This document shows positions 1 to 8,643 of a DNA stretch of 64,000 nt, piece after piece; within the stretch, counting starts at the first letter, position 1; every line of letters begins with the position of its first letter. Position numbers and translations under genes: made by a program. The notes below the pieces were generated by a model. That model saw only the letters and a list, made by a program, of their open reading frames with translations. It was not told the DNA's origin and searched no databases. The DNA comes from CBDIHH01 sp965279095. Lineage in GTDB: Bacteria > Pseudomonadota > Alphaproteobacteria > Caulobacterales > Caulobacteraceae. The DNA is taken from assembly GCA_965279095.1 (NCBI GenBank), contig CBDIHH010000006.1, forward strand, positions 62,001 to 126,000. The letters are read 5' to 3'.

Positions 1-10
1 GGCGCGCGAC

Positions 11-1072
11 ATGCCGCCGCCGCAGGCGCTGCACGTCGACTTCCTCGACTTTCTGCGCGCGGGCGCCGCCTACGCCCGCATCCCTCGCGCCGCCGCCGAG
101 GCGACGATTCCCGACCCCCTGCCGTCTCATGTGTACCGGATCGAGGGCGCGGGCCAGGTGAGGGACGAGGCCATCGCCGCCTGCCTGCTGCGCGAATGGG
201 CGCCGCGCGGCCCGGCGCCGACCCGGGTCCCCGAGGCCGTCGACGCCGGCGCGCCGCGCCTGCAGAAGCAGTATGTGGACCTGGAGCACGGCCAGGTGTT
301 CGCGCGGGTGTGCTGGGCCGGGGCGGGGCGGTCGATCCTGGGGCTGCACGATCCCGCCGGGGCGTCGCGGCGGCTGGAGGCCTTCGTCGCGCCCTATGTC
401 GGCGACCGGCCGGTGATCGTGCCCGACCTGCCGGGGAGCGGCGAGTCCGACCCATTCGCGGCGGCCGACGGGGTGACCGTCGAGGGCTATGCCGCCGTGG
501 TCGAGGCGATGCTCGCGCAGCTGGGGATCGCCGAGGTCGACGTCATCGGCCGTTATTCGGGCGGGCAGATCGGCATGGCGCTGAGCCTGCGCCGGCCTGG
601 CCTCGTGCGGCGGCTCATCCAGGCCGGGGTGATGATCTTCGACGACGCGGACCGCGAGGAGCACCTCGCCCACTACACCCCCTCGATCGGCGCCCGCTGG
701 GACGGATCGCATCTGGTCACGGCCTGGCGCGCCTTCGGCCGGCAGACCCTGTTCTGGCCCTGGTACAACGCCACGGCGCAAGGCGTGGTCTGGCGGGATA
801 GCGAGGCCAGCGGGGCGGGGCTGCACCGGCGGCTGGAGGATGTGTTCAAGGTCGGCGACGGCTACCAGCGGGCCTATGCCGCCAGCTTCCGCTACCCCAC
901 GGCGGAGCGGCTGAACCAGCTGGCCATCCCCTGCCTGATCACCGACATGCCCGCCACCGGCTCCTACGCCCGGGTGGCGCAGCTGAAGGCCGCGGCGCCG
1001 GCCTGCCAGGCGGCGGACCTGCCGGAGGATCCGGCGGCGTGGCGGGGGCTGTTCGACGCCTTCCTCGCCTAG
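11..1072 (+). CDS. alpha/beta hydrolase-fold protein, possibly incomplete at 5' end
   Basis: The protein (353 aa from the first visible ATG) has an alpha/beta hydrolase fold from about residue 85 onward. A strand-turn ending VPDLPGSGESDP lies near 138-148 and a nucleophile elbow VIGRYSGGQ near 178-186, with Ser183 as the likely nucleophile. The elbow is atypical because the residue two before Ser is Arg instead of Gly. No histidine is visible near the C-terminus (the tail after the last strand has none), so a complete Ser-Asp-His triad cannot be assigned. The first 80 residues are not recognised. The reading frame is open to the left edge of the window, so the true start may lie outside. It resembles the hydrolase at 20021-20872, which also lacks the late His. 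Substrate unknown. Fold assignment is fairly secure; activity is not. Confidence 0.75.
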   Translation: MPPPQALHVDFLDFLRAGAAYARIPRAAAEATIPDPLPSHVYRIEGAGQVRDEAIAACLLREWAPRGPAPTRVPEAVDAGAPRLQKQYVDLEHGQVFARVCWAGAGRSILGLHDPAGASRRLEAFVAPYVGDRPVIVPDLPGSGESDPFAAADGVTVEGYAAVVEAMLAQLGIAEVDVIGRYSGGQIGMALSLRRPGLVRRLIQAGVMIFDDADREEHLAHYTPSIGARWDGSHLVTAWRAFGRQTLFWPWYNATAQGVVWRDSEASGAGLHRRLEDVFKVGDGYQRAYAASFRYPTAERLNQLAIPCLITDMPATGSYARVAQLKAAAPACQAADLPEDPAAWRGLFDAFLA

Positions 1073-1182
1073 GCCCTGGTCTGGCCTGAACCTTGGGGCG
1101 GGCGGCGCCAGGAAATAACAAACTGTCGATGGTCTTGCTGTAGAGGCTGGAGCCCAGGCCGCCGCCGTCAGGAGACCCGCGC

Positions 1183-2322
1183 GTGATCAAGATCGATTTC
1201 CTGGCCCCCGAACTGGGCGACCCCGCCGTGCGCCGCCACGCCGACATGTTCGAGGCCGGGGGCGCCACCGTGCGGCTGATCGGCTTTGTCCGCGACCGCA
1301 CCGGCATGCCCAAGGGGTCGTTCGAGACCACGGTGCTGGGCAAGACCGAGAACGGACGGTTCATCCGCCGCACCCTGACGGTGCTGGGCGCCCTGCTGGC
1401 CTGGCCCGGGCGGGTGCTGTCGCGGCCGCCGCCGGACCTGGTGGTGGCGCGCAATCTGGAGATGCTGCTGCTGGCGGTGGTCCACCGGCTGCGGGGGCGC
1501 CGCAGCCCGATCATCGTCTATGAATGCCTCGACGTTCACCGGCTGATGCTGGGCGACGGGGCGGTCTCCTCGGCGCTGCGGTGGCTGGAGCGCGTTCTGC
1601 TGGCCCTGTCGAACGGGGTGATCGTCAGCTGGCCCGCGGCGGAGACGGAATATCTGCGCAAGCGCCAGGGCTATGAGGGACCGGTGATCATCCTGGAGAA
1701 CTGGGTGTTCGACCCCACCTACACCCGGGCCCGCGCCGACGCCGCGCGCACCCCGACCACCGGCCGTCCCTGGCGGATCGGCTGGTCCGGCATCCTGCGC
1801 TGCCGCAAGAGCCTGGCCTATCTGGAGCGGGTGGCCGAGGCCCTGGGGGCCGGGGTTGAGATTCGCCTGCGCGGCCTGCCGGCCAAGGACCAGCTGCCCG
1901 ATTTCGACGCGGTCCTCGCCCGCACCCCGAACCTGCTCTACCTGGGCCCCTACGCCTATCCCCAGGACCTGCCGGAGATCTTCGGCGGCGTCGACTTCGT
2001 CTGGGCCATCGACCTCTATGAGGAGGGGCTCAATTCCGACTGGCTGCTGCCCAACCGGCTCTACGAGGGCATGAGCCATGGGGCCGTGCCCCTGGTGGCC
2101 CAGGGGGTCGCCACGGCGGCCTGGGCGGCGGCGCGGGGGGTGGGGGTGGAGCTTTCAGGCGACCTGGCCGAGTCCCTGACGGGGTTCCTGTCGGGCCTGA
2201 CCCTGGAGCGCTACGCCGAGCTGGCCGCGGCGGTGCGCGCGCGGCCCACCGACGAGACCGTGGCCGACGGCGCCGCCTGCGAACGGCTGGTGCAGCGGAT
2301 GCTGGCGATGGGCGGGCGGTAG
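1183..2322 (+). CDS. glycosyltransferase, GT4-like (group 1)
   Basis: This 379-aa protein has a two-lobed (GT-B) glycosyltransferase layout. The N-terminal lobe begins IDFLAPELGDPAVRRHADMF, and the C-terminal lobe begins near residue 200 (WRIGWSGILR). A donor-site region near residues 280-305 reads NRLYEGMSHGAVPLVA; the Glu of YEG is the usual nucleotide-sugar contact in this family. It would transfer a sugar from a nucleotide donor to a lipid-linked or polysaccharide acceptor at the inner face of the membrane. Translation starts at GTG 1183, supported by AGGAG at 1170-1174. The neighbouring epimerase/aminotransferase fusion and O-antigen ligase-like protein support a role in surface polysaccharide assembly. 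The sugar and acceptor cannot be read from the sequence. Confidence 0.85.
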   Translation: MIKIDFLAPELGDPAVRRHADMFEAGGATVRLIGFVRDRTGMPKGSFETTVLGKTENGRFIRRTLTVLGALLAWPGRVLSRPPPDLVVARNLEMLLLAVVHRLRGRRSPIIVYECLDVHRLMLGDGAVSSALRWLERVLLALSNGVIVSWPAAETEYLRKRQGYEGPVIILENWVFDPTYTRARADAARTPTTGRPWRIGWSGILRCRKSLAYLERVAEALGAGVEIRLRGLPAKDQLPDFDAVLARTPNLLYLGPYAYPQDLPEIFGGVDFVWAIDLYEEGLNSDWLLPNRLYEGMSHGAVPLVAQGVATAAWAAARGVGVELSGDLAESLTGFLSGLTLERYAELAAAVRARPTDETVADGAACERLVQRMLAMGGR

Positions 2323-2362
2323 GTGTCGCGCTCGGCCGCGTGACGGCGATCTAACAAGTTTC

Positions 2363-3034
2363 GTCATTCCGGGGCGCGCTCTTGCGCGAACCCGGAACCC
2401 AGCAGCGAAGACCTTACCGTGAGGCGCGTTGAGGGCGGAGCTGCTGGGTCCTGGATGAGTCCGCTTCGCGGCTCTCCAGGATGACGGCTGAGGTTAGGGC
2501 GGCGGTCGGAAAGGGCTGGGCGAACGCCTTATCAAATAAGGTCGTCATCCTGGGGCGCGCTCTTGCGCGAACCCGGGATCCAGCCGCGAAGACCTTGCCG
2601 TGCGGCGCGTTGAGGGTGGAGCTGCTGGGTCCTGGATGAGTCCGCTTCGCGGCTCTCCAGGATGACGGCGGAGAGGGGTGCGCGCCCAAAAATAGTTCGT
2701 CATTCCGGGGCGCGCGCTTGCGCGAACCCGGAACCCAGCAGCGAAGACCTTACCGTGAGGCGCGTTGAGGGCGGAGCTGCTGGGTCCTGGATGAGTCCGC
2801 TTCGCGGCTCTCCAGGATGACGGCTGAGGTTAGGGCGGCGGTCGGAAAGGGCTGGGCGAACGCCTTATCAAATAAGGTCGTCATCCTGGGGCGCGCTCTT
2901 GCGCGAACCCGGGATCCAGCCGCGAAGACCTTGCCGTGCGGCGCGTTGAGGGTGGAGCTGCTGGGTCCTGGATGAGTCCGCTTCGCGGCTCTCCAGGATG
3001 ACGGCGGAGAGGGGTGCGCGCCCAAAAATAGTTC
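2363..3034. repeat. 336-bp direct tandem duplication within the repeat array
   Basis: Positions 2363-2698 and 2699-3034 are the same 336-bp unit, each holding two family-A elements plus their spacers. The only difference I see by eye is one base (T at 2380 versus G at 2716). The identity of the spacers, which differ elsewhere in the array, shows this is a recent duplication of a block and not separate insertion of elements. Confidence 0.9.
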
Positions 3035-3752
3035 GTCATTCCGGGGCGCGCGCTTGCGCGAACCCGGAACCCAGCAGCGAAGACCTTACCGTGCGGCGCG
3101 TTGAGGGCGGCGCTGCTGGGTCCTGGATGAGTCCGCTTCGCGGCTCTCCAGGATGACGGCGGAGAGGGGGGCGCTTCAAAAAGGATCGTCATTCCGGGGC
3201 GCGCTTTTGCGCGAACCCGGAACCCAGCAGCGAAGACCTTACCGTGCGGCGCGTTGAGGGTGGGGCTGCTGGGTCCTGGATGAGTCCGCTTCGCGGCTCT
3301 CCAGGATGACGGCGGAGAGGGGTGCGCGACACATCAAAATGGGTCGTCATCCTGGAGCGCGCTCTTGCGCGAACCCGGAACCCAGCAGCGATGACCTGAC
3401 CGTGCGGCGCGTTGAGGGTGGAGCTGCTGGGTCCTGGATGAGTCCGCTTCGCGGCTCTCCAGGATGACGGCGGAGAGGGGGGCGCTTCAAAAAGGATCGT
3501 CATTCCGGGGCGCGCTCTTGCGCGAGCCCGGGATCCAGCAGCGAAGACCTGACCGTGCGGCGCGTTGAGGGTGGGGCTGCTGGGTCCTGGATGAGTCCGC
3601 TTCGCGGCTCTCCAGGATGACGGCGGAGAGGGGGGCGCGCGCCCAAAAATAGTTCGTCATTCCGGGGCGCGCGCTTGCGCGAACCCGGAACCCAGCAGCG
3701 AGGACCTTGCCGTGCGGCGCGTTGAGGGTGGCGCTGCTGGGTCCTGGATGAC
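2363..3752. repeat. array of nine family-A palindromic repeats
   Basis: Nine copies of one element lie head to tail. Each starts GTCATtCC/CCTGGGGCGCGC and ends CTCCAGGATGAC. Copies are at 2363-2485, 2544-2666, 2699-2821, 2880-3002, 3035-3157, 3188-3310, 3346-3468, 3499-3621 and 3656-3752. The first eight are 123 bp and the last is shortened to 97 bp by an internal loss. The ends of each copy are inverted complements (GTCATCCTGG ... CCAGGATGAC), so each can fold into a hairpin. Further copies occur at 12808, 33364, 33516, 33664, 59541 and 59831. The array fills the whole 1.4-kb gap between two polysaccharide genes. Short open frames inside it are repeat artefacts. Confidence 0.95.
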
Positions 3753-3778
3753 CGGGGGGCGCTCTAAACGCGGGGCCG

Positions 3779-5863
3779 TCAGCCCACCCCCTGCTGGGCC
3801 TGGGGGTGCAAGGCGGAGTCCGCCTGCAGGCTGCGCCCGGCGAGGCGGCGGATGCAGCGGCGCAGGGCCAGGCCGACACGCTCCGACTCGTCGCGGGTCA
3901 GTTCGGAGGACATGGGCAGGGCCAGGGCGTCGCGGTGCAGGCGGGCGGTGGCGATCAGCCGGCGACCGTCGTCGGCGTGGGCGAGGGGCTCGTAATAGGG
4001 CTTGGTCCCCACCCCTTCGGCCGCCAGCTCCGCCGCCAGCCGGTCGCGGCCAACGGCGGGGGGCACGGTCATGGCCCAGTGCACCCAGGCATGGCGCCCG
4101 CCGGGCTGCACGGCCTGCGGGCGGAAGCCGTCGAGGTCCTCCACCGCCCGGGCGAAGGCGTCGGCGGCCCGTTGCCGCCGCGCGATCAGGGCCTCCAGGG
4201 CGAGCACCCCGTCCAGGGCGACCACGGCGGACGCCTCGGTGATCAGCGAGGACCGGAGCCAGTTCTCGGCGGCGCTGTCGCTGCGGGGGCTGGCCGGGAG
4301 CACGGCGAAGCCGCCGCTGCCGCCGCCGCTGACCACCTTGGCGAAGCTCATGGAAAAGGCGTGGGCGTCAGCCTGCGATCCCACCGGGCGTCCCTCATGC
4401 CACGCCCCCAGGGCCGGGGCGGAGTCGGCCACGAAGGGCGTCGCCGCCGCGCGGCAGGCCTCGGCCAGCCGCCCGTAGTCGCAGGGGTTGCCCAGGGCGT
4501 CCACCGCCACCACCACGCCCACATCGCCCCGTTCCAGCTCGGCGGCCAGGCATCGGGCGTCCAGGGTCCAGGTGGCGGGATCGACATCGACGAAGCGCAG
4601 GGTCCAGCCCAACTGCCGCAGCACCTCGGCGGTGGCGTGGAAGGTGAAGGCCGGGCACAGGGCCACCGCCTGGGACGGGCGCGGTCGGGCTACGGCGGCG
4701 ATGGCCAGGCGCAGGGCGTTGGTGCCGGAATTGGTCAGCACCACCCTCTGGCCCGGCGCCGGGCGGACGATGTCGGTGAGGGCGTCGACCAGGGCGCCGC
4801 TCCAGCGGTCGCCGCGCACCCGGCCCGACCAAAGTCCCTGGGCGATGCGGTCCGACACCAGCTGGGGCGCCTCGGGCCTGGGGGGAATGACCACCGGCAG
4901 GGGCGGCGCGAACATGGGCGGCGGCGTGCCCGCCATGGCCCGCGCGCAACCGCGCAGGGCGTCGCGCAGGGTCTCGCCGGGGGGGAGGCGATGATGCAGC
5001 CGCGTCGCGTCGACCTCGCCGCAGCTGTCCCCGGGGGGGTGGGCGAGGATGCTGACCTCGGGCCGGCGGCCCAGGTCGTCGGCCACCAGCTTGACCGCGT
5101 CCAGCAGGTGGACCGTGCCGCTGGCCACGTTGAACAGGCCGGCGGGCGGGCCGTCCACCACCACACGGGCGACCTCGGCGACGGACACGAAACTGCGCAC
5201 GGAGTCGCTGACCACGCAGGGCCGTCCGTCGAGCAGGGCCTCGACCATCCGGCCGAGGAACCGGCACTGCTCGGCGCCGATGACATTGCTGAGGCGCAGG
5301 ATGCGCAGATGGTCGGCGGGGACGGTCCGGCGCAGGATCTGCTCCTGGGCCAGCTTGGACAGGCCATAGGTCCAGCGGCCAGCCGGGTCGGGGTCGAGAA
5401 GCTCCCCGCACAGGGCGTGCGCCTGGTGGGGGCCGCATCCGGACTGGGCGGCGGCCAGGGCGCGGTCCACCCAGCCATCGAGCGCAGAGGCGCAGAGGGG
5501 CAGGCGCGGGGCGGTGTCCTCGACCAGGGGGCCGCAGGCGGGGCCGTAGATCTCGACCGATGACAGGACAGTGACCTGACGGTCGGTCAGCCGGCGGGCG
5601 ATGCGGGCGGTGGAGAGGGCGTTGTCCATCGCCAGGGTCCAGGGGCGGACGACGCCGGGCAGGCCGCAGCCGTGGGCGAGGACCACGTGGCCGGCGGGAA
5701 GTTCGACGTCATCGACAAGAAGATCCGCGGTGATCCACCGCGATGTGGTTCCAGTCGGAGGATCCAGTCGATCAATGACAGTAAAGTCTTCACCGCGTCT
5801 TGTCAGAAGTCGGCATATCGCGCGGCCCACGAAGCCGCCACCTCCAACAACCACCCAAGACAT
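3779..5863 (-). CDS. fused NAD-dependent epimerase/dehydratase and DegT/DnrJ/EryC1 aminotransferase
   Basis: One ~695-aa polypeptide carries two enzyme domains used for nucleotide-sugar remodelling. Residues 1-310 are an extended short-chain dehydrogenase: a Rossmann motif VVVGGGGFVG near residue 8, SSVEIYG near 105, and the catalytic pair in WTYGLSK (Tyr near 167, Lys near 171). After a proline-rich linker (about 313-335), residues 335-670 are a PLP-dependent sugar aminotransferase of the DegT/DnrJ/EryC1 family. It has TNSGTNALRLA near 380, Asp near 480 in ADSAPALG, and the PLP lysine in SMSFAKVVSGG near 509. ATG 5863 has GAGG a suitable distance upstream; GTG 5869 is an alternative. These domains are normally separate proteins. 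It probably makes an amino sugar for the adjacent polysaccharide genes. No stop or frameshift interrupts the fusion. Confidence 0.85.
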   Translation of the reverse strand: MSWVVVGGGGFVGRAICRLLTRRGEDFTVIDRLDPPTGTTSRWITADLLVDDVELPAGHVVLAHGCGLPGVVRPWTLAMDNALSTARIARRLTDRQVTVLSSVEIYGPACGPLVEDTAPRLPLCASALDGWVDRALAAAQSGCGPHQAHALCGELLDPDPAGRWTYGLSKLAQEQILRRTVPADHLRILRLSNVIGAEQCRFLGRMVEALLDGRPCVVSDSVRSFVSVAEVARVVVDGPPAGLFNVASGTVHLLDAVKLVADDLGRRPEVSILAHPPGDSCGEVDATRLHHRLPPGETLRDALRGCARAMAGTPPPMFAPPLPVVIPPRPEAPQLVSDRIAQGLWSGRVRGDRWSGALVDALTDIVRPAPGQRVVLTNSGTNALRLAIAAVARPRPSQAVALCPAFTFHATAEVLRQLGWTLRFVDVDPATWTLDARCLAAELERGDVGVVVAVDALGNPCDYGRLAEACRAAATPFVADSAPALGAWHEGRPVGSQADAHAFSMSFAKVVSGGGSGGFAVLPASPRSDSAAENWLRSSLITEASAVVALDGVLALEALIARRQRAADAFARAVEDLDGFRPQAVQPGGRHAWVHWAMTVPPAVGRDRLAAELAAEGVGTKPYYEPLAHADDGRRLIATARLHRDALALPMSSELTRDESERVGLALRRCIRRLAGRSLQADSALHPQAQQGVG

Positions 5864-5869
5864 GGCCAC

Positions 5870-6041
5870 CTCGTTCAGGTTAGACTAAGGCTTGATAAGG
5901 AAAATTATGTATTGTTATTGCGATGATTAGATGTATGCCTGATATATGAGGTCGAAACGGTCGAAAAGTGCGGGCTAGTCGATCAAAGTTGTCGCCCCGT
6001 CTGGGGCGTTAACGATCATTTAAGGCTCACAGGGGGGGTGA
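5870..6041. promoter_or_regulatory. AT-rich divergent promoter region
   Basis: This gap separates the divergently transcribed epimerase/aminotransferase fusion and the O-antigen ligase-like gene. It is far more AT-rich than the surroundings (for example around 5893-5935). Promoters for both genes probably lie here. I could not assign convincing -35/-10 pairs. AGGGGGGG at 6031-6038 is the ribosome binding site of the rightward gene. Confidence 0.45.
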
Positions 6042-7394
6042 GTGCAAGCTCCAAAGCGCGCCATGAGCTACGGAACGGCCCTGGACCGGTTGCAGTTCTT
6101 GACTGTGGTGGCGGCGACAGGGCTGGTGTCTTTTGTTATACCGCGCAGCGCGGCCGTGGATCCGGCGGATCCTCTGCTTCTGATCGCCTTTGGTCTGCTC
6201 CTGATCAATCTGCCGGCCCTGGCGGCCAGCGCGAAGACCTCGACGCCGTTCTTGCTCGCGGGAACGATTATATTCGTCGGCGCCAGCATCACGTTCCTCA
6301 GAACGAACATGCCCGGCGACTTCCTGACCCCGTTCAAATATCTGATGAACACGGGCGTCGTCTTCATGGTCTATCTGGCGGCCGCCACCACCCTGCGCCG
6401 ATGGACCTGGCTGGCGGGCGCCTATCTGGGCGGCCTGTCGGTCAATGCGATGATCGCCCTCTACCAGGTGAGCGACAAATCCCACAAGGCGGCCTGCATG
6501 ACCCAGGGCCGGGCCTGCGGCATGACCGACCATCCCAATGAGCTGGGCCATCTGCTGGTCGCGGGCATCTTCATCGCCATCAGCCTGATGGTGCTCTATC
6601 GCGGGCCCGCCCGCCTGCTGTTGTGGCTGGTCATCGCCCTCTACATCGCCGCCCTGGCCGCCAGCGGCTCCATGGGCGCGACGGCGGGGCTGGTCGCCGG
6701 GATGGCGGTGCTGGCGGCCGGCTCGCTCTGGGCCCGGCCGTCGCTCACCTCCCGATGGGCGGTGGTGGCGGCCATCCTGGCCATCGCCGCCATCGGCCCC
6801 CTCACCCAGGCGGTGGAGGGCACCAAGGTGGCCGAGCGCGTCGAGGAGTTCGCGACCGCGGACTCCATCGGCTCGACCACCCTGGGCGAGCGGGTGGACA
6901 TCAACACGGCGGCCGTGGGCTTCCTGGGGGCGCACCCGTTCACCGGCATCGGCAGCTTCCGCAACCGGCTGCCCCACCCGGTGCACAACATCTTCCTGGG
7001 GGCCTGGTTCGAGGCCGGTCTCATCGGGCTGACCGGCGTGGTCGTGCTGCTCTACGGCGTCTATCGCGCGGCGGCCCAGGCCCTGATCGCGGTGCGACGA
7101 CGGCCCATCCCGCTGCACGCCTGCGTGACCCTGGCGGCGATGCTGGCCGGGCTGCTGGTCGCGGCCCAGGTGGCCCCGGTCGGCTACCGCCGCAACCCCT
7201 GGGCGCCCTACTGGCTGGCGGTGGCGCAGAGCTTCATCTGGATCCGCCTGGGACGCGAGCCGGCGGGGCTGGCGCAGCCGGGCCGGATCCCGGTGGCCCG
7301 CAGGCCTCGCTTCGCCGGCCGCGCCCCCGCCGGGCGCGCGGCGCCGGCCCTGGAGGGGGCTCCGCTCAGCGGGCGCGGCGGAACGGCTGGGTGA
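6042..7394 (+). CDS. O-antigen ligase / Wzy polymerase-like membrane protein
   Basis: This 450-aa integral membrane protein has about ten to twelve hydrophobic segments. A short periplasmic stretch near residues 150-170 (RACGMTDHPNELGHLL) and a second motif near 308-325 (PHPVHNIFLGAWFEAGLIGL) match the Wzy_C / O-antigen ligase family. The HN...E..G motif is the part usually needed for polymerising or ligating undecaprenyl-linked glycans on the periplasmic side. GTG 6042 is chosen because AGGGGGGG lies just upstream; ATG 6063 is an alternative. The last 29 bp overlap the 3' end of the convergent desaturase-family gene. Together with the glycosyltransferase and the epimerase/aminotransferase it suggests an exopolysaccharide or O-antigen locus. 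Ligase and polymerase cannot be told apart by sequence. Confidence 0.8.
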   Translation: MQAPKRAMSYGTALDRLQFLTVVAATGLVSFVIPRSAAVDPADPLLLIAFGLLLINLPALAASAKTSTPFLLAGTIIFVGASITFLRTNMPGDFLTPFKYLMNTGVVFMVYLAAATTLRRWTWLAGAYLGGLSVNAMIALYQVSDKSHKAACMTQGRACGMTDHPNELGHLLVAGIFIAISLMVLYRGPARLLLWLVIALYIAALAASGSMGATAGLVAGMAVLAAGSLWARPSLTSRWAVVAAILAIAAIGPLTQAVEGTKVAERVEEFATADSIGSTTLGERVDINTAAVGFLGAHPFTGIGSFRNRLPHPVHNIFLGAWFEAGLIGLTGVVVLLYGVYRAAAQALIAVRRRPIPLHACVTLAAMLAGLLVAAQVAPVGYRRNPWAPYWLAVAQSFIWIRLGREPAGLAQPGRIPVARRPRFAGRAPAGRAAPALEGAPLSGRGGTAG

Positions 7395-8175
7395 GCAGCC
7401 GGTCCGGGCGGTCCTCGCGGGGGTCGCTCCACTCCGCCTGGCCGAACACCACGCCCGCCTGGCCGGCGGCGGGCTGGGCCCGGTAGGTTCCGAACAGGCG
7501 GTCCCACAGGGACAGGTGGAAGCCGTAGTTGGAGTCGGTCTCGGCGCGGACCTGGGAGTGGTGCACGCGGTGCATGTCGGGGGTCACCCACACCCGCCGC
7601 AGCGCCCGGTCCGCGGCCTCCGGCAGGCGCAGGTTGGCGTGGCTGAACAGGGCGCCGCCGGACAGCAGCACCTCGAACGCCAGCACCGCCGCCGGGGGCG
7701 CGCCGAGGGCTGTCACCGCCGCCGCCTTGACGGCGAGGGAGGCGATGACCTCCAGGGGATGAAAACGCACCCCGGTGGTGAGGTCGAAGCCGACATCGGC
7801 GTGATGCACCCGGTGCAGGGGCCACAGCCAGGGAATGCGGTGGAAGGCCAGGTGCTGGCCCCAGATGACCAGGTCGAGGAGCACCAGGCTGGCGAGGATG
7901 GCGAGCCAGGGCGGGGCCGGCGCGGCGTTGAATAGGCCGAGGCCGTGGCGCTGCGCAAAGGCCGCCACCCCCACCGCCGCCAGGGGCGCCAGCAGGCGCA
8001 CGGGCAGGGTGTAGAGCGCCATCAGGCTGAGGTTCGCCGTCCACCGCGCCTTGCGCCCGCGGATCAGCGCCCGCCGCGGCCAGCGCAGCTCGGCCAGGGC
8101 CAGGACCGCGAACAGGCCGAGGAAGACCGTCAGCCGGATCGCCGGTTCGTGGGCCAGGAGGAGGTCGGCGGTCAT
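7366..8175 (-). CDS. sterol desaturase / fatty acid hydroxylase family protein
   Basis: This 269-aa membrane protein carries the histidine clusters of the family: HLAFH and HRVHH around residues 110-130, and HRVHH again near 205 within DMHRVHHSQV. A further His sits in NYGFHLSLWDRLFGTY. These residues bind a di-iron centre that hydroxylates or desaturates lipids using O2. At least three hydrophobic segments flank them, placing the enzyme in the inner membrane with the His face in the cytoplasm. The gene is convergent with the O-antigen ligase-like gene and overlaps it by 29 bp. Possible substrates are hopanoids, carotenoids, fatty acyl chains or sterol-like compounds; the sequence does not decide. 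Confidence 0.85.
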   Translation of the reverse strand: MTADLLLAHEPAIRLTVFLGLFAVLALAELRWPRRALIRGRKARWTANLSLMALYTLPVRLLAPLAAVGVAAFAQRHGLGLFNAAPAPPWLAILASLVLLDLVIWGQHLAFHRIPWLWPLHRVHHADVGFDLTTGVRFHPLEVIASLAVKAAAVTALGAPPAAVLAFEVLLSGGALFSHANLRLPEAADRALRRVWVTPDMHRVHHSQVRAETDSNYGFHLSLWDRLFGTYRAQPAAGQAGVVFGQAEWSDPREDRPDRLLTQPFRRAR

Positions 8176-8225
8176 GGGCGCCAGTCGTGGCGGGCGGGGG
8201 GCGTGCGCGCAAGAGCGGCCTCATG

Positions 8226-8639
8226 CTCCCCCGTGCAACGGGGGAGCTGTCCCGGAGGGATTGAGGGGGCGAACCGCCGCGCCGCCGCCCGCCCCCTCCG
8301 ACCCCCCGCTTTGCAGCGGGGGCCCACCTCCCCCGCGAAGGGGCGGGGGAGGATCAGCCTTATGCTCCCGCGTGCAACGGGGGCGCTGTCCCGGAGGGAC
8401 TGAGAGGGCGAACCGCCGCGCCGCCGCCCGCCCCCTCCGACCCCCCGCTTTGCAGCGGGGGCCCACCTCCCCCGCGAAGAGGCGGGGGAGGATTAGCCTT
8501 ATGCTCCCCCGTTCTTCACGGGGGAGCTGTCCCGAAGGGACTGAGGGGGCGAACCGCCGCGCCGCCGCCCGCCCCCTCCGACCCCCCGCTTTGCAGCGGG
8601 GGCCCACCTCCCCCGCGAAGGGGCGGGGGAGGATCAGCC
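8226..8639. repeat. three tandem copies of family-B GC-rich repeat, 139-bp period
   Basis: Three near-identical units lie at 8226-8359, 8365-8498 and 8504-8639, starting exactly 139 bp apart. Each has a 5' hairpin (CTCCCCCGTGCAACGGGGGAG in copy 1), an internal pair GAGGGGGCG ... CCCCCTC, a hairpin CCCCCGCTTTGCAGCGGGGG, and a final CTCCCCCGC...GCGGGGGAG. The array ends a few bases after the stop codon of the DUF1838 gene and fills the gap to the desaturase-family gene. Related single elements are at 9659, 25318 and 29249. Confidence 0.9.
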
Positions 8640-8643
8640 GGCG

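Noticed and set aside
2363..3752. CRISPR-like array
   Set aside because: Units are 123 bp, palindromic and separated by short similar spacers; no 25-40-bp repeats with unique spacers and no cas genes.
2414..3879. Several 90-130-codon open frames on the minus strand
   Set aside because: They are created by the family-A repeats, two are identical because of the 336-bp duplication, and none has a ribosome binding site or protein features.
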